Source: Apodospora peruviana
Lineage: Eukaryota > Ascomycota > Sordariomycetes > Sordariales > Lasiosphaeriaceae
Direction of reading: 5' to 3'
Assembly: GCA_033439685.1 (NCBI GenBank)
Contig: JAUEDM010000004.1
Span: 4,671,593-4,735,592, forward strand
Length of the DNA: 64,000 nt
A model generated the notes under the pieces. That model saw only the letters and a list, made by a program, of their open reading frames with translations. It did no database searches and was not told the DNA's origin. The translations under genes were made by a program, and so were the position numbers. Position 1 is the first letter of the stretch. Every line of letters begins with the position of its first letter. Positions 43,872 to 56,078 of the stretch are shown piece after piece.

Positions 43872-45950
43872 TCACCACCTCGGAGCATTGATGATGATAG
43901 CCATAAGACAGCCTGATATTATGCCCGCGCACGGCACCGTCACACTATAGGGAAAGTCAGTTTGCTTGTGTCTGGCTGCGAGGGAAAGGGATGGCGATAG
44001 CACCTACATCCAGCCAAAATAGATCCAGGCTACCACCCTCCAGTTAATCGTGCGCCAGTTCCCATTGCAGAGGCCCACTCCGACCGTCGCCCCTGTGATA
44101 CATTGGGTAGTGGAGATTGGCAGTCCGAAGCGGGTGGCAACGATGATGGTGATGGTGCTGCCAAGCTCACAGCTGAATCCACGAGTGGGCGAGATCAGTG
44201 TGATTCGGTTGCCTTTTTGCGTTGGCAGAATGGTTAGCCTCAAACCATTGGGCAACAAAAGAGGAGGGAGAGAGAGACACGAACCCAAGTTGACCATGAT
44301 CTTGTGGCCATATGTCCACAAACCCACGACCATGACAGAGCCGAGAAACCCAAGAATCCAGAGAGGGACTTCAGTCTTGCTCCCTGAGAGCTCGCCGGAA
44401 CTCCAGATACCATAGATGGTGGAGTAGGGGCCAACGGCACTGTAAAAAGCGGTTCATTAGCAAGCGGTTCATTAGCAAGCGGTTAGTAGCCAAGTGCAAC
44501 TAAGGGGCGATCGATCTTACTTGGCAGCGTCGTTGGCACCGTGAGTGAAAGAGGCAGTGGCGGCGGTCATCATCTGGAGGAATCGGTACATGTGCTCCAC
44601 GTCGTTGTTGTAATGCGCAGCTCCGGCGTGGGCCATCTCCAGATCACCGGCAAGACGGTCCTTCTTGTTCTTCTGGAGCTGGACAATGTCGAGATCAACA
44701 CCTTGGAGCAAGGCCCACTTGAGCCACCAGAACAGTACCCGCGGCGAGAAGTTACTTCCCACTGGTTTAGGGCCGATGAGCGACTTCCGTTGGGGGGCAG
44801 CAGAGGCCTGGGAGGTGGTCTTCTCGCTCCCCCCTTTGGCCGCTTCATCTTCTGGGTTGACAGGGATCATGGTGATCTCGGGGTCGGCGTTGGCTGTGTC
44901 AGTGCCGGCCGCGGCTCGCTTGGCCTGGAGCTCCTCCAGGGTCAAGTGGTCGGCGTAGTAATCCCTGATGGCGTTATCCCGGCCCTCAGGGGGTGGGGGC
45001 ACTTCACCGCGGCGCAAAAGGAGGGGTCCGAGTGGGATGTGCATGTAGGTAAGCTGCCAGTCCTTCAGGATAATGACGCGCCAGAGCCATGGCATCCAAA
45101 ACACGGCAACGAGGACGGCAACGCCAGCACCGACAGCAACAATGATGGCAGCGTTGACCTGCTCGCTCAATGTCGACTTGATGCTACCGCCCTTGGTCAG
45201 GAGAAGAGTGGTGATAAGGGAAGCCGTCATGCCAAAGTAGAAAGGAAGCAGGAAAAAGGCCCGCCTCACCGGGTCCTTGCGCAGAAGAACGAGGTACTTG
45301 GTGATGGTGAAAAGAATGACGGCGAAAACGCCGGCAAGGCATGGGGCAATGAGCCATGAAGCAAAGACGGAGACCACGCCGCCATTGATAGCGTCAATTC
45401 CAGAACCTTTGGCTACCCATTTCACTGCGACACAACTTGTCAGTCTTCAGGCCCAGAAAACAAAAAACGGCGCAGTTACTCACCACCCCCAGGTCCAACA
45501 GCAGCGATACCGAAGCCTACGATACCGCCGATGACGGTGTGTGTCGTGCTGCAACGTTCAGTCAGACACGGGTTTTCTCACGGGAGACTGCTGGGGCGTC
45601 TAGACCTACCTAACTGGAAATCCGATCTTGGTAGCGAAGCCCAGCCAAAGACTCGACGAGACGATGGTGCAGACCATGCCGAGCATGAGCAGAGCCGGGC
45701 TGCCCGCAAATGCATCAACGTCAACAATGTTGTTCTTGATGGTACTCGCGACGTGGCCTCCGACTCCCACGCAGCCAGCAAGCTCCATGACGGCGGCGAG
45801 GCACATGGCCTGGAGGTAGGTCAGTGACCTCGCCGACACGCTCGTGGCCCATGAGTTGGCAACATCGTTGGCCCCAAGGAAGTATGCGTCAAAAAAGGCA
45901 AAGATGGTGCCAATGGCAAGGAGGTAGTCGTATTGGTGGAGAACCGCCAT
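43872..45950 (-). CDS. PHO89-type Na+/phosphate symporter
   Basis: Six exons: 45950-45610, 45548-45484, 45424-44521, 44439-44285, 44212-44008, 43944-43872; all five introns GT-AG and in phase, 580 aa. The two PHO4 signature halves are present: YFLGANDVANSWATS near the N terminus and SFTHGANDAANAVGP in the second half, together with GFPVSTTHTVIGG and GLPISTTQCITGA. Ten to twelve transmembrane helices flank a hydrophilic central loop of about 170 residues. The product imports phosphate at the plasma membrane coupled to Na+, usually induced by phosphate starvation. It is intact although it sits among pseudogenes. Intron 4 (44440-44520) contains a short tandem repeat. Confidence 0.95.
44447..44486. 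repeat. 15-bp tandem repeat inside PHO89 intron 4
   Basis: AGCGGTTCATTAGCA is repeated twice, then a third partial copy (AGCGGTTAGTAGCCA). Confidence 0.85.
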
Positions 45951-48098
45951 CTTGAACGATTTCGGATAGAGGACGGGACTGAGAGGGGAATCGAGAACAG
46001 AGAAGAGGGAGTTCTGATCTGCCCTTTTAGATGCGACCTCCGTTCATCTCTCCTTTCCACCTTGGTCACGCGAGCAATGGCCATCTATATACACATTGGA
46101 CGTGGCGATGCGGATCAAGGAGTTCCTTCTCGCTCAAATACCTTGTTTTTTTTTTCCAGGCGTTTGGACAGGGCCACACACCCGCCAATCGCAATGAGAG
46201 CTGAAACCATGTGTAGAAATGCAAGGTATTGATAGGGCAAGCTGGTTCCTGGGTTTCGCCGTTTTGATGGGGTTTCAACGGGGCTGAGAAGGGGCCTAGA
46301 GGTCTCGGCAGCTGGGCAAAGCGGACCGATGTGATAGTGGGGAGAAAAGGTGCTCAACAGAGGGGTCGGCCTGCGATGCTGCCTCATGCAGGTAGTAGGG
46401 CTTGCTTTCGAAGAAGACAAAAAGACTCGAAGAGTGAGCAGCAGAACGCGTTTGGGCAGCTTTCAAGCAAAAGCCGAGTGTCGTGTTGTGGAGTGTCGCG
46501 TGCCATCCTGCCCATTTTGGGATTGAATTCGCCGCTGCGCGACCGGCCCGACTAGGATTTTCTCGCCCGGAAGATGGATTTTCCGGCTGGAAGAAATAAG
46601 GCAAATGGAGTAATCTGCTAAGTAAGCAACCACCGAAAATTGCCAAACAAATCAAATTCAGATCCGGATTTGCCTTATTTGCCTTGGTCGGAGCCTTGCT
46701 TGCTAGTCGTGAATAGCACCACCGTGCATTGTGCATGCCAAGCCATGGAACCGAGTGGAACTTCTTCTTAACGGGCCAACCAATGGCCTCGCAGTTCATT
46801 GTTTACCTAATACTCGGTTAAAGAACCTGTATATGGGTTTCCAAGTTTGTGCGATCTTGTCGAGGAACTAAGCATATAAATACAGGAGCAGGCCTTTTCT
46901 TCTTATCACTAAGGTACCTCAAGTTGCTTTAACAGCTATGCGCTTCGATGGGCTTCGGATTAATGCCGCTTGTCAGTTTACAGTCTCCATGTCATCCTTA
47001 AGTTGCAGATATGCTGAATTAAAGCTCAACCTGTTCTTGGCAGTTCAAACCCTCTCAACCTCAAAGCTCAGCCTTCTCGACGATGACTCATCCCATCCCC
47101 TCTTCTGCTGATCGATCCCCAGACCTCCGTCCAACTCGGCTCTAACTTGCCACTCCGCCCCCGTCCTTCTCCCAACCTCTGCCCACATCTCCGCGAAACT
47201 CTCAACATTGTGCTTATAGGGGTAGAACGAAGAAAGGGAAGAAAAAATGAAAGGGCAATTCCCTTTATATCAGTAGACCAATATTCAGGCCCACAACACT
47301 TCTGAACATCCCGGAAGTAGTACAGCTTCAAAATTGATACCCAGCGGGCACCCTATCAACCTTTACCCGTGGAATGATTTTTTAACTGTTTTTTGCCACC
47401 TTGTAGTATATTTGCAAAAATGTTTAATTATACTAGCTATAGAATTGACTGTGATAGCGATAGGACGGCGGTGTCAGAAGCGATGTACATTGGATTCGTT
47501 GATTTTATGAGGATTTATTCCATGATTGTATTTCTCTCTGTCTAGCTTTCTGGCGAAGCCAGAGAGCTTCTTTTATTGTTGTAGATGGTGGCAAGCTAAC
47601 GCAATCGTAATGCGCGTCTTCTGGCAACTATTACATTTGGGATGTTTCTAGACCCTTGATTTCTGACAACAAAGAAGTTGGTGTTCTGGCACTGCGCTTC
47701 ATTCTGACAGGCAGAAATGGGTGGCGATAGGAGAGGGGGAAATGAGTGGCGGTTGTGAAAAGAATCGTGAATTTATTTCTAGAAAATAAAATAAACCTGT
47801 TGGCGTCAATGCTAAGTAAGGTGTTAGTGACCGGGTGGGGTGGGTTTAGTGTTGTTAAAAAGACGCCTTGGAGGCGGCCAAAATCTGAGGAAAATTTCCC
47901 TCGAAACGATATTACGTCATTAGCAAGCAAGTCAACCGAGTTCACATTAAAGACGAAGTTCCAACCGATCACTTCTTTCAAACAGAACGGTGAGACGGTC
48001 TTTTGAATTTTCCTTGGAATAAAAACTCGTGACATGGCTGCCTTGGATACAGTTAAAGCTCAAACCTTGGTGAAAACTCGAAATAAAGTGTCGACTAT
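45951..48098. other. 2.1-kb gene-free region, AT-rich on the right
   Basis: Holds the PHO89 promoter, then no recognised gene. At about 47059-47228 (minus strand) a 56-codon open stretch ending in a stop (it includes FAEMWAEVGRR) looks like the orphan C terminus of a lost gene. From about 47340 to 48090 the sequence is clearly AT-richer with weak frames only, compatible with RIP-mutated or decayed repeat DNA. Confidence 0.45.
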
Positions 48099-50475
48099 TC
48101 AGAATCCCTCATTTCCGAACCGTCGAGCATACTCGGCCAATGCCCGAACCGGCCAAACCAGTTTATAGTTCGAAAACGAAATGACCCTGTCAACAATGTT
48201 AGCTCATCATCACGACTTTGTCCCTGGAAAGGAGCCGGGAAGACATACCCGTCTTGAACACCACCTTCAAACGTCTCCTGCAACCACTGCCCTTTGCTCT
48301 GTTGCCTCGTCATGATCAGCTTCAGCCCCTTCTTAATCACCTCCTTGTCCGGATACTCAGCACTCCCCCCATCCGCCATCCTCCTTCTGCCTCGCCACCA
48401 AATAATCACACCCCTTGCACACCGTCTCGCTGCCTCCCGTGTACGTCTCCCCTACCACCAGAGCCAGCGTCTCAAGCGCAAACATGCCCCCGTAGGTGAA
48501 ACAGATGCCCCAGGCGGCGTTCCAGCCGCCGTCAGCATTTTGCGACTGCCTGATGAATCGCAGGCCGGTCTACTTGGCAGCCGCGATGTCGTCGGCCCGA
48601 TAATCCGGGTAGAAGCGCTGGAATTCAACCAGCGCCGAGAACCGCTGTCGCGCACTCGACAAAGTCGTAGGTGACCATGGTCTTGCCGGCGAACTCGCCC
48701 ATCTCGAGCCACGCGAGTTTTTGGGAGCCTTTCCGCTTCTCGTACACGGCAAACCCGCCCGTGTCGTCGTTTTGCATCTGCAACATGCAATCCACCGCGT
48801 CTTGCAGTCTGTCTGTTGAGATTTTATCAATCTTTGTCAAGAGCAGCAGCTCCGAGTCTCCCTGTAATGGCAGTACCGCCCGCAGCGCCTCGCCGGTGCA
48901 CTCGCTCAGCGCGTAGCCCTGGTACCTCGTGCTGAACGGCCAGCCGCCCTTGCGGTGCGGGCGGTGGTACTTTTCGTGGTCGGGCACGTTCTCCCGCAGC
49001 TGGTGGTCGTTCAGAAAGCCGTGGCCACAAACTAGGGTCTGTTGGTGTAGCTGTACTTTGTCGGCTGCGTCCCCGGCCGCGACGATGGCCTGCACCGCGA
49101 GCGACGTGTCCCACACCTGGATCCCGTCATTCAGATTGCACGCCATGCCATCTTCTGTCATCCAAAATTATTGGTTCATGGTCGTGCGGTGCGCAGCGAC
49201 AGACTCGCTGCCCTCGCCGTCGTGGATGAAGCACCCAATCAGGTTAACGACTTTGCTGATGGGTGAGATACCGAGATACTCCGTGTTCTTGTTCTTGGTC
49301 CTGAGCATTTCCCAGACTTTCTCCTCGGCGAGTTTCACTGTGGAGGCCTTGCGCATGTAGGGTATGTAGATTGCCACGGTGAACCAGTTCATCAGCTTGA
49401 CGAGCCACCACTTGGGAAAATTGTTGTCGACCTCGGCGAGCGACGACCGGTGGGCGGCGAAGTTGATAATCTCGTTTGGCTGCGTGTAGAGCTCGGCGCG
49501 GAGTTTCTCTGTGATGGCGTCTCCGCAATAGCTCCACTGCTTGGACCAGACGAATGACATGGAGGTGAAGTTGGGGCGCGTGTGTATGTACCACTTGCTG
49601 GGAAATGTCGGTTCCGTTTCAGAGGCCAGTCTACATTCGTGATATCAGTATAAGCAGAAAGTTGGTGTAAGGGTACCTGAGGTAAGGTAGGTGAGCTATG
49701 TGAATATCTTACCAAAACTCAGGCAGAAACGGATTCACACACTCCCAATTCATCACGCCCAGAACACTCAACCAAAACTTGGCAATCCCGGGCGCATACA
49801 CGGCGCCGCCGAATTCATGGATCAACGCTCTCGCCTTGACCAGCCGAGGATCGTCCTCGCTCGCGCCCAGCAGCCGCAGAGTCACATAGTTGAGGACGGT
49901 GCCAATTGCTGAGTACCCAGGAGTCTGCACATGCCCGCCCCAACCGCCATCATCCGCGCTCTGGGTCGCAAACAAGCTCGCGTTTGATCTCGACCGCGTA
50001 GCCGGCGGAATCGGCGTGTTGGTCACCCACCACCCAATGACTACAATCGGCATGACGAAATTGGGGCCGATGAACTCGCTGGCCCATTGCCTTCACGGCA
50101 GCTGCAGCTTGGTGAGAAACGAGACGCCGTCAGTAGCAGCTTGTCGCGGCGTCTCTGCTTTGGGCAAATCTGGCAGCCCCTTTTTAAAAACAAAACAAAA
50201 TGAATATTAGCCATCTATTGTATAAATCTATTGATACTTCGTGAGAGAGATGGAGGCTCTAAACGCACTGTATTCAGCCCGAGAAAACATTTGTCGTAGA
50301 CGGTCTGCGGCCAGTTCTTGGCCTCCTCGTCAGACTCGAGATAACACCACGACTGGCGGCCCTGCTTGTCGACCAGCGGCCATCTCGAATAGTCTGTCTT
50401 TTCGTCACCGTTCTCATCGCAAGACAGGCGGCCACCGCTTGCCGAGGCCCATTGTCGAATGTGTTGTTGCTTCAT
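48099..50475 (-). pseudogene. oxidosqualene/triterpene cyclase, multiply disrupted
   Basis: All main parts of an oxidosqualene cyclase can be followed: N-terminal TDYSRWPLVDKQGRQSW (exon 50475-50269, intron 50180-50268), QW motifs DGGWGG, DGGWN, DGGWGE, the active-site region and the C-terminal NYKLVWPVRALAEY (exon 48186-48099 after a 62-nt intron). Disruptions: in-frame stops at 50093-50095, 49168-49170 and 48570-48572, a local out-of-frame stretch around 49985-50011, and frame changes near 48640 and between 48340 and 48410. Splicing of intron 49631-49712 would also create TGA. The catalytic motif normally DCTAE reads ECTGE. The family cyclises oxidosqualene to sterol or triterpene skeletons; divergence suggests a secondary-metabolite cyclase, not ERG7. 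Now non-functional. Confidence 0.85.
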
Positions 50476-50999
50476 GTTTACTGGCTCAGTGTCAAGTGGA
50501 TTTGATGGTAATATTGTTGTGAATTCAGTGCTCTGTTTACAGATATTTACAGTATATCACTACTCTCATATGTACGTAGGTATATCAGTGCATTCATCCC
50601 ACTAAAACATTAAACTATCTTCAATCCTTTAATATCTCTTAAATGTTTTGCATGTCTGTCTAGAGAAATAAATGTATATAAGTGGTAATGTTTTTTGTCC
50701 AGCACGGGGGCATAGCACAGGTACTGCACTAAGACTTTGGATCCGGCATAGGTGTAGTCTGGCTGTCACCGGTTAATGGATCACCATTGATGATTGCCAG
50801 GTTGGAGATGAGAAATAAATGACGATGAAGCTGTTTCATTTACGGGATAATTACACAGTAAGAGAATCCCCGAGCAATGACGATCCGAAGATATAAGGCA
50901 TAGAATCCCAAACAATACCCAAGACAAAAAGCCTAACTGAATCATAACTAGAAAGCAAACAAATTAAAATTATATCTCATATCTCGTGTAATTTCAATA
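50476..50999. other. intergenic
   Basis: 524 bp, AT-rich, between the cyclase start and the PKS remnant end. Nothing recognised. Confidence 0.5.
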
Positions 51000-52310
51000 T
51001 CAAACCACCTCTACTCCTTGCAACCCGTTCTTGTTTGAATCCCCATTGACCTCATCCTGCTGTGACTGCTGCCCCAACAAGCCCTCCAAAATCCTCGCCC
51101 TCGCCAACCTGCCCAGCCCAACAATGCTCGCACTCTTGGTCAGCTCCAAAATCGTAATGTGCGTCGCAAAGTTCTGGATCCACCAGACCTGCAGCTTGAT
51201 TGCGATCAACGAGTCGACGCCCAGCTCCGCCAACCCTAGACCAAGGTTGAGGTCGGCGCTATCGCTGAAGATGAGAAGCGTCTTGAGACACTCGGCCACC
51301 TGCGACGCGAGGAACTGTGCCACGACAGCCTCGTCGGCCAACAAACTCGGGTCTCTGGACACCGACTCCATGAAGCGGTGGAGCGGATCGCCGGCGTTAT
51401 TACCGGCATCATTGCTGCTGCTATTCCCGTTAACAACATTGGTTTGATTTACGCTGTTGGTGTTGTTGGTTCCAACGTTAGTAATACTGGACTCGAGACC
51501 CAGGTCGCGAGTATCGGGTGCGTGCTGGCCCAGCCCGACAACGAACTGCGCGCGGTTGATGTATCCCGTCTTCTCTGATGATGTTGACGAAGAGGATGAT
51601 GATGGAGAAGACGCGCGGATCGCAAGCTGTAACGCCCCGAGGAAATCGTTCTCGCGGATCAGTTGGGCGCCTGCGCGGCGGAGGTTTTCTAAGATGGCCG
51701 GGTGCTGGCTGACGAAACCGATGTCCTCCATCACTCCCAGATCAATGACGTACGCTGCAAGACCTAGTTGGTGGCGGTATTGAACGAAAGCGTCGAGGAA
51801 TGTGCTTGCCGCGGCGTAGTTGGCCTGTTTGGGGTTTCCCTGCACGCCGTAGATAGACGACAGTAGGACAAAGAAGTCGAGGAGCGGTAGGTCGGATTTG
51901 CAGAGGGCGCGGTGGAGGTTCCAGGTGCCTTGGACTTTGGCATCGGTGGCGCCTTGCCACGCGTCCATGGTCATGTCCGGTATGGATTCGTCCTGTTGTT
52001 TTCATTCAGTTAGATCAGATGAGATAAGACATACCTTGAGCACAAGAGCCAAATGCAGCACGCCCGCAATTGGGTAGGCGGCATTCGCGACCAGGGCCTC
52101 GACAGCAGCAAGATCTGTCACGCTCCCCGTAGAGATCTGGACCCGGCAGCCCAGCGTCTCGAGCTCACGCGTCAGACTCTCACTTTAGGCTGATGACGCA
52201 GAAGCAGACCTTGACAGAAACACGACGGACCCGGCACCTCGTTCGGCCAGCCAAACAGCTGCCGACCGTCCCAGACCCCCGAGGCCACCGATCAGAACGT
52301 AGGTTCGGTC
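51000..52310 (-). pseudogene. 3' end of a highly reducing PKS (KR-ACP)
   Basis: Reads leftward. The first recognisable residues (about 52300) are the start of a ketoreductase: TYVLIGGLGGLG, then SVVFLSRSA; an in-frame TAA follows at 52185-52187. After a 42-nt intron (51993-52034) the KR continues with FFVLLSSIYGVQGNPKQANY (Ser and YAAA-type catalytic region) and VIDLGVMEDIGFV, and ends in an acyl carrier protein with ELGVDSL (phosphopantetheine Ser) and a short tail. This is the exact C-terminal arrangement of fungal HR-PKSs. KS, AT, DH, MT and ER are absent: sequence to the right of about 52310 belongs to another PKS on the opposite strand. A truncated, dead gene. Confidence 0.88.
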
Positions 52311-52313
52311 CGA

Positions 52314-55300
52314 TTGGAGGAGCCGCCGGTGCCTGCTGCGAAGATGGCTAATCCGAGGTCGTACCACACCGTTGTGGTCTCGGCGCACTGTCCCGTTTCG
52401 CTCGAGCAGAATAGGCAGCGGATGCTGCAGTTCCAGGTTGAGAATTCCGAGACGACGCGTCTTGCTGATCTGGCGTACACGACCAATGCCCCCCGGATGC
52501 ACCACTCGCTGCGGGCCGTGTACTCGGGCGCAAGCGTGCAAGACATCATCGATGGATTAAGAAAAGACCTGAATAAGACTGTTACTTCTCAAGAAAAGCC
52601 AGCTGGAAAATCTCCAGTCGTGTTCATCTTCACCGGCCAGGGAGCTCACTACGCCGGCATGGGAGCAGACCTCTTCAGGTCGTCACCACCTTTCCGTGCC
52701 ACAGTGTCCAGCCTGCAGCGCGTCTGTGCCGCTCAAGGGTTTCCTCCGTTTGTACACCTAATCTCGGACCCAGACACGGCCATCGAGACCACCACGGCGG
52801 CACAGATTCATCTGGCCTTGATCACGCTCGAGATCGCGCTCGTGGATCTGTGGAAGACGTGGGGAGTCCACCCCTGACCTGGTTATCGGCCACAGCATTG
52901 GCGAGTATGCGGCGCTATATGCCGCGCTATATGCCACCGGCGTGCTCTTGGCGACGGATATCATGTATCTTGTGGGCAAGAGGGCGACGCTGGCCCAGGA
53001 CAGATGCAGGGAGCGGACCCACGGCATGTTGTCCATTTCTGGGACGTCGGAGGATGTCGGAGCTCTTCTCGGACGAAAGCGTTATGTCCGCCGCCTGCGA
53101 GGTGGCATGCCACAACAGTCCCGGAATGACGGTGCTCAGCGGTCCGAGACCAGAACTTGTGCGAATCGAAGTGGTGCTCAAGGAGAGAAAGATCAAGTGC
53201 AGGCTCCTTGATGTTCCCTATGCGATGCACTCGCTCCAGATGGACGGAATCCTCCCTGACATCCGGAAGGCAGCCCAGGGTGTTCGGTTTGGCTCCCCCA
53301 AAGTCAAAGTCATCTCGACGTTTTCAGGTAAAGAGCACGCAAACTTTGATTCCGAATACTTGGTCCGCCATACACGGGAGCCGGTCAAGCCTGAACAGAC
53401 CATCGCTCACTGCGTTGCCCAGGGACTCGTGGACTCGACCGCGCTATGGCTCGAGATTGGACCCAACCCTGTGTGTCTGAGCCTCGCGCGGTCGAACACC
53501 ACCACCGTCAGCTCTGATCGTGCCCTCCCAAGCCTCAAGAAGGGAGACGACAACTGGAAGACAGCGTCAGCCATCTTGGCCTCCTGCTACAAATCCGGCA
53601 AGAGTGTCCACTGGCGCGAGTACCACCGCGACTTTGTCCACAACAGCCTGTCGCTGATCACCCTTCCAAAATACGCCTTTGACACCAGGAACTTCTGGAT
53701 GCCGTACACCGCGCCAGCTGCTGCCCAGAAACCAGTGACCGACGTCCAGCCAATCTCGACATGCCTTCACCACCTGGTGAAACAGGAAGATGACGGAGCG
53801 ACCTTTACGACGGTGGTGCAGCAGCCGGCCCTGCTCAAGATGATCCAGGGCCACAAGCTCTCGGGCATCACTGTGTGTCCAGCCGGTGTCTTCAGCGAGA
53901 TGGCCCTCACGGCAGCGCGCTATCTCCTGACCGGCGGATCTATGAGTCTACCCTTCCAACCATGTCAGTTCTCGACACCCAGATTGACCACCCCATCATG
54001 CCGTCGACCGACAACACCCAACAAGTCATCCAAGTGAGCGTGACCAGACGCCGGAAGGACTCCAGTGAGGAATTTGAATTGTCCATCGCCGACCAAGTCA
54101 AGCCGTCCGTCATCACATCCAAGTGCGTCGTACGCATGCGCGACGAGCACGCCTTCGCGCTCGAGCGGCGTCAGATCCTTACCAGGATCCAGCCCAGGAT
54201 CGCTTCTCTCAAAAAAGCTGCAGCCGACGGCCAAGCTAACCGTTTCCAGGGCAAGCTCTTCTACAAACTGTTTGCCAACCTGATGGATTACGCCGACAGG
54301 TACGAGGGCGTGCAGTCGGCCGTCGTGAGCGACGATTTCACCGAAGCGTTGGCCACCGTCCGTCTCCCGGCCCTTACTGCTTCTGAGAAAGATTGCACAC
54401 TGTCGCCGTACTGGATCGATGCGCTGACGCACCTGGCCGGGTTACTGTTCAACGGCAACCCGATGAGTGCAGGTGACCATGTGTATATCGGTACGCACAT
54501 GGAGCGCATGGAGATCTTAGCCAAGAATTTTGACGCAGACAAAGCTTACACGAGCTATGCTGTGATTGAGCATCCAGAGGGGTCGGATATCTGGCGCGGC
54601 CACGTCTATATCCTCGACCTTGAGGGGGGATCGGTTGTTGGCTTTCTCGAGGGCGCGCGCTTCCGCAAGATGCCGAGGACGACGCTGCAAAGGATCCTGG
54701 GCAAGCCAATGGACACGACAAAACATTCAAAGCAGCAGATAGTAGGACCGCCGTCCACAAACGGAACTGCTGTCGCTGTTGCTGCAGTCGTAACAAACGG
54801 TGTGAATGGCCATCATCATGCCGCAACAAGTGTGAACGGGACCACGCCGCCCAGAAAGAAGAGTCTTATTTCGGTCCTAATCGAGCAGCTGATTGAGGAG
54901 ACGGGGATGGACGGGAGCGAGCTCAGCCCGCAGACTTTCTTCGCAGAAATCAGCGTCGACTCGCTGATGAGCATCTGGGTGCTGGCGGCTGTCAAGGGCG
55001 AGACGGGCGTCGAACTGAACGCGTCGTTCCTGATGGACCTTTCGACGCTCCGGGACGCTCAAAGGGAACTCGCCCTGCTTGAGAGTCGTCGCGACAACAA
55101 CAGCACCAAAAACGCCAATGACAGTCATGCCCATAATACAAATGGGACTTTGTTGACAACAAACGAACATCATGACGACGACGTCAACAACAACGACCAT
55201 GATTCATCCGAAAAATCAAGAGAGTGCAACGTCGTCCTGATGCAAGGTCCGCTCTACACCCCCTACTCCAGCCCCAACTCCCAACCGCCACTCTTCCTCC

Positions 55301-56078
55301 TCGCCGACGGCGCCGGTTCCGCAGCAGCATATATCCACCTCCCCAAACTCGGCGCAACCCAAACCGTATACGCGGTCGAGTCCGCCTTCGTGACTGACCC
55401 TTTGTCATTCACAACCCCTTTTGCTCAAACAGCGGCCCTATACCTGGCCGCCATCCGCGCGAAACAGCCTCACGGACCGTACGTGCTGGGAGGCTGGTCC
55501 GCCGGCGGGGTATTCGCGTACGAAGTCGCGCGTCTCCTGCTTAATAACCATAATGAGCGCGTTTTGGGTCTAATCATAATCGACATCACCGGACCCCGTC
55601 CACCGTCACCAAACAAATTCGTGGCGGAACCGACAATGGAGATAATCGACCAGATTGGCATGTTGAGTGGCATCGACCGTCTCAATTTTGATGATGATGA
55701 AAAGACGGTTAGGCCCAAACAGCACATGCTGGCCACAGTCACCTGCTTCTCGCGCTGGACGGACATAACGGCTATGCTGCCTGACAAGAGACCTGAAAGA
55801 CATTTGTGGTCTGGGCGACACGGAACGTGATTCCCAAGACGGATAGAGATAAATTGCCTGCTGGGTTGGACGCATGGTTCTATCCTGCGCAGGACAGGGT
55901 GCTGGATGAGCCGAATGGGTGGGAATTGCCTGTTGGTGGAAACAGATTGGAAATTTCGCAGGTCGAGGGCGATCACTTTTCTATCATGACTGCTCCTGAG
56001 GTATGTTTATTTGCTCACAGACGTGTTTCGGATTGTTAATGCTAATGTCTGATTTAGGTACGGAACTTGGATGGATAA
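52314..56078 (+). pseudogene. non-reducing PKS lacking SAT-KS (AT-PT-ACP-TE), frameshifted
   Basis: Reads rightward. Order: KS-AT linker, acyltransferase (VVFIFTGQGAHYAGMG, nucleophile GHSIGEY), product-template domain (catalytic His in GHKLSG, Asp in the IDALTHLAG segment), one ACP (EISVDSLMS), a disordered Asn/His linker and a thioesterase with GGWSAGG. A last intron (56001-56057) precedes the stop. SAT and KS are missing. Frame changes lie near 52874, 53060, 53940 and 55795, so no product can be made. In AT, a 12-bp tandem duplication (52912-52935) doubles ALYA. NR-PKSs of this order make aromatic polyketides; TE indicates Claisen/macrolactone-type release. The 5' end abuts the HR-PKS remnant head to head. 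Confidence 0.9.

Noticed and set aside
44541..45359. 272-residue plus-strand ORF
   Set aside because: Antisense of PHO89 exon 3; the minus strand carries the conserved motifs and splice sites.
47631..48035. 134-residue minus-strand ORF in AT-rich DNA
   Set aside because: No recognisable motif, atypical composition and no splice context; most likely chance.
5925..56078. CYP505 gene as part of the PKS cluster
   Set aside because: About 40 kb of unrelated, mostly housekeeping genes separate them, and CYP505 is intact while the PKSs are dead.
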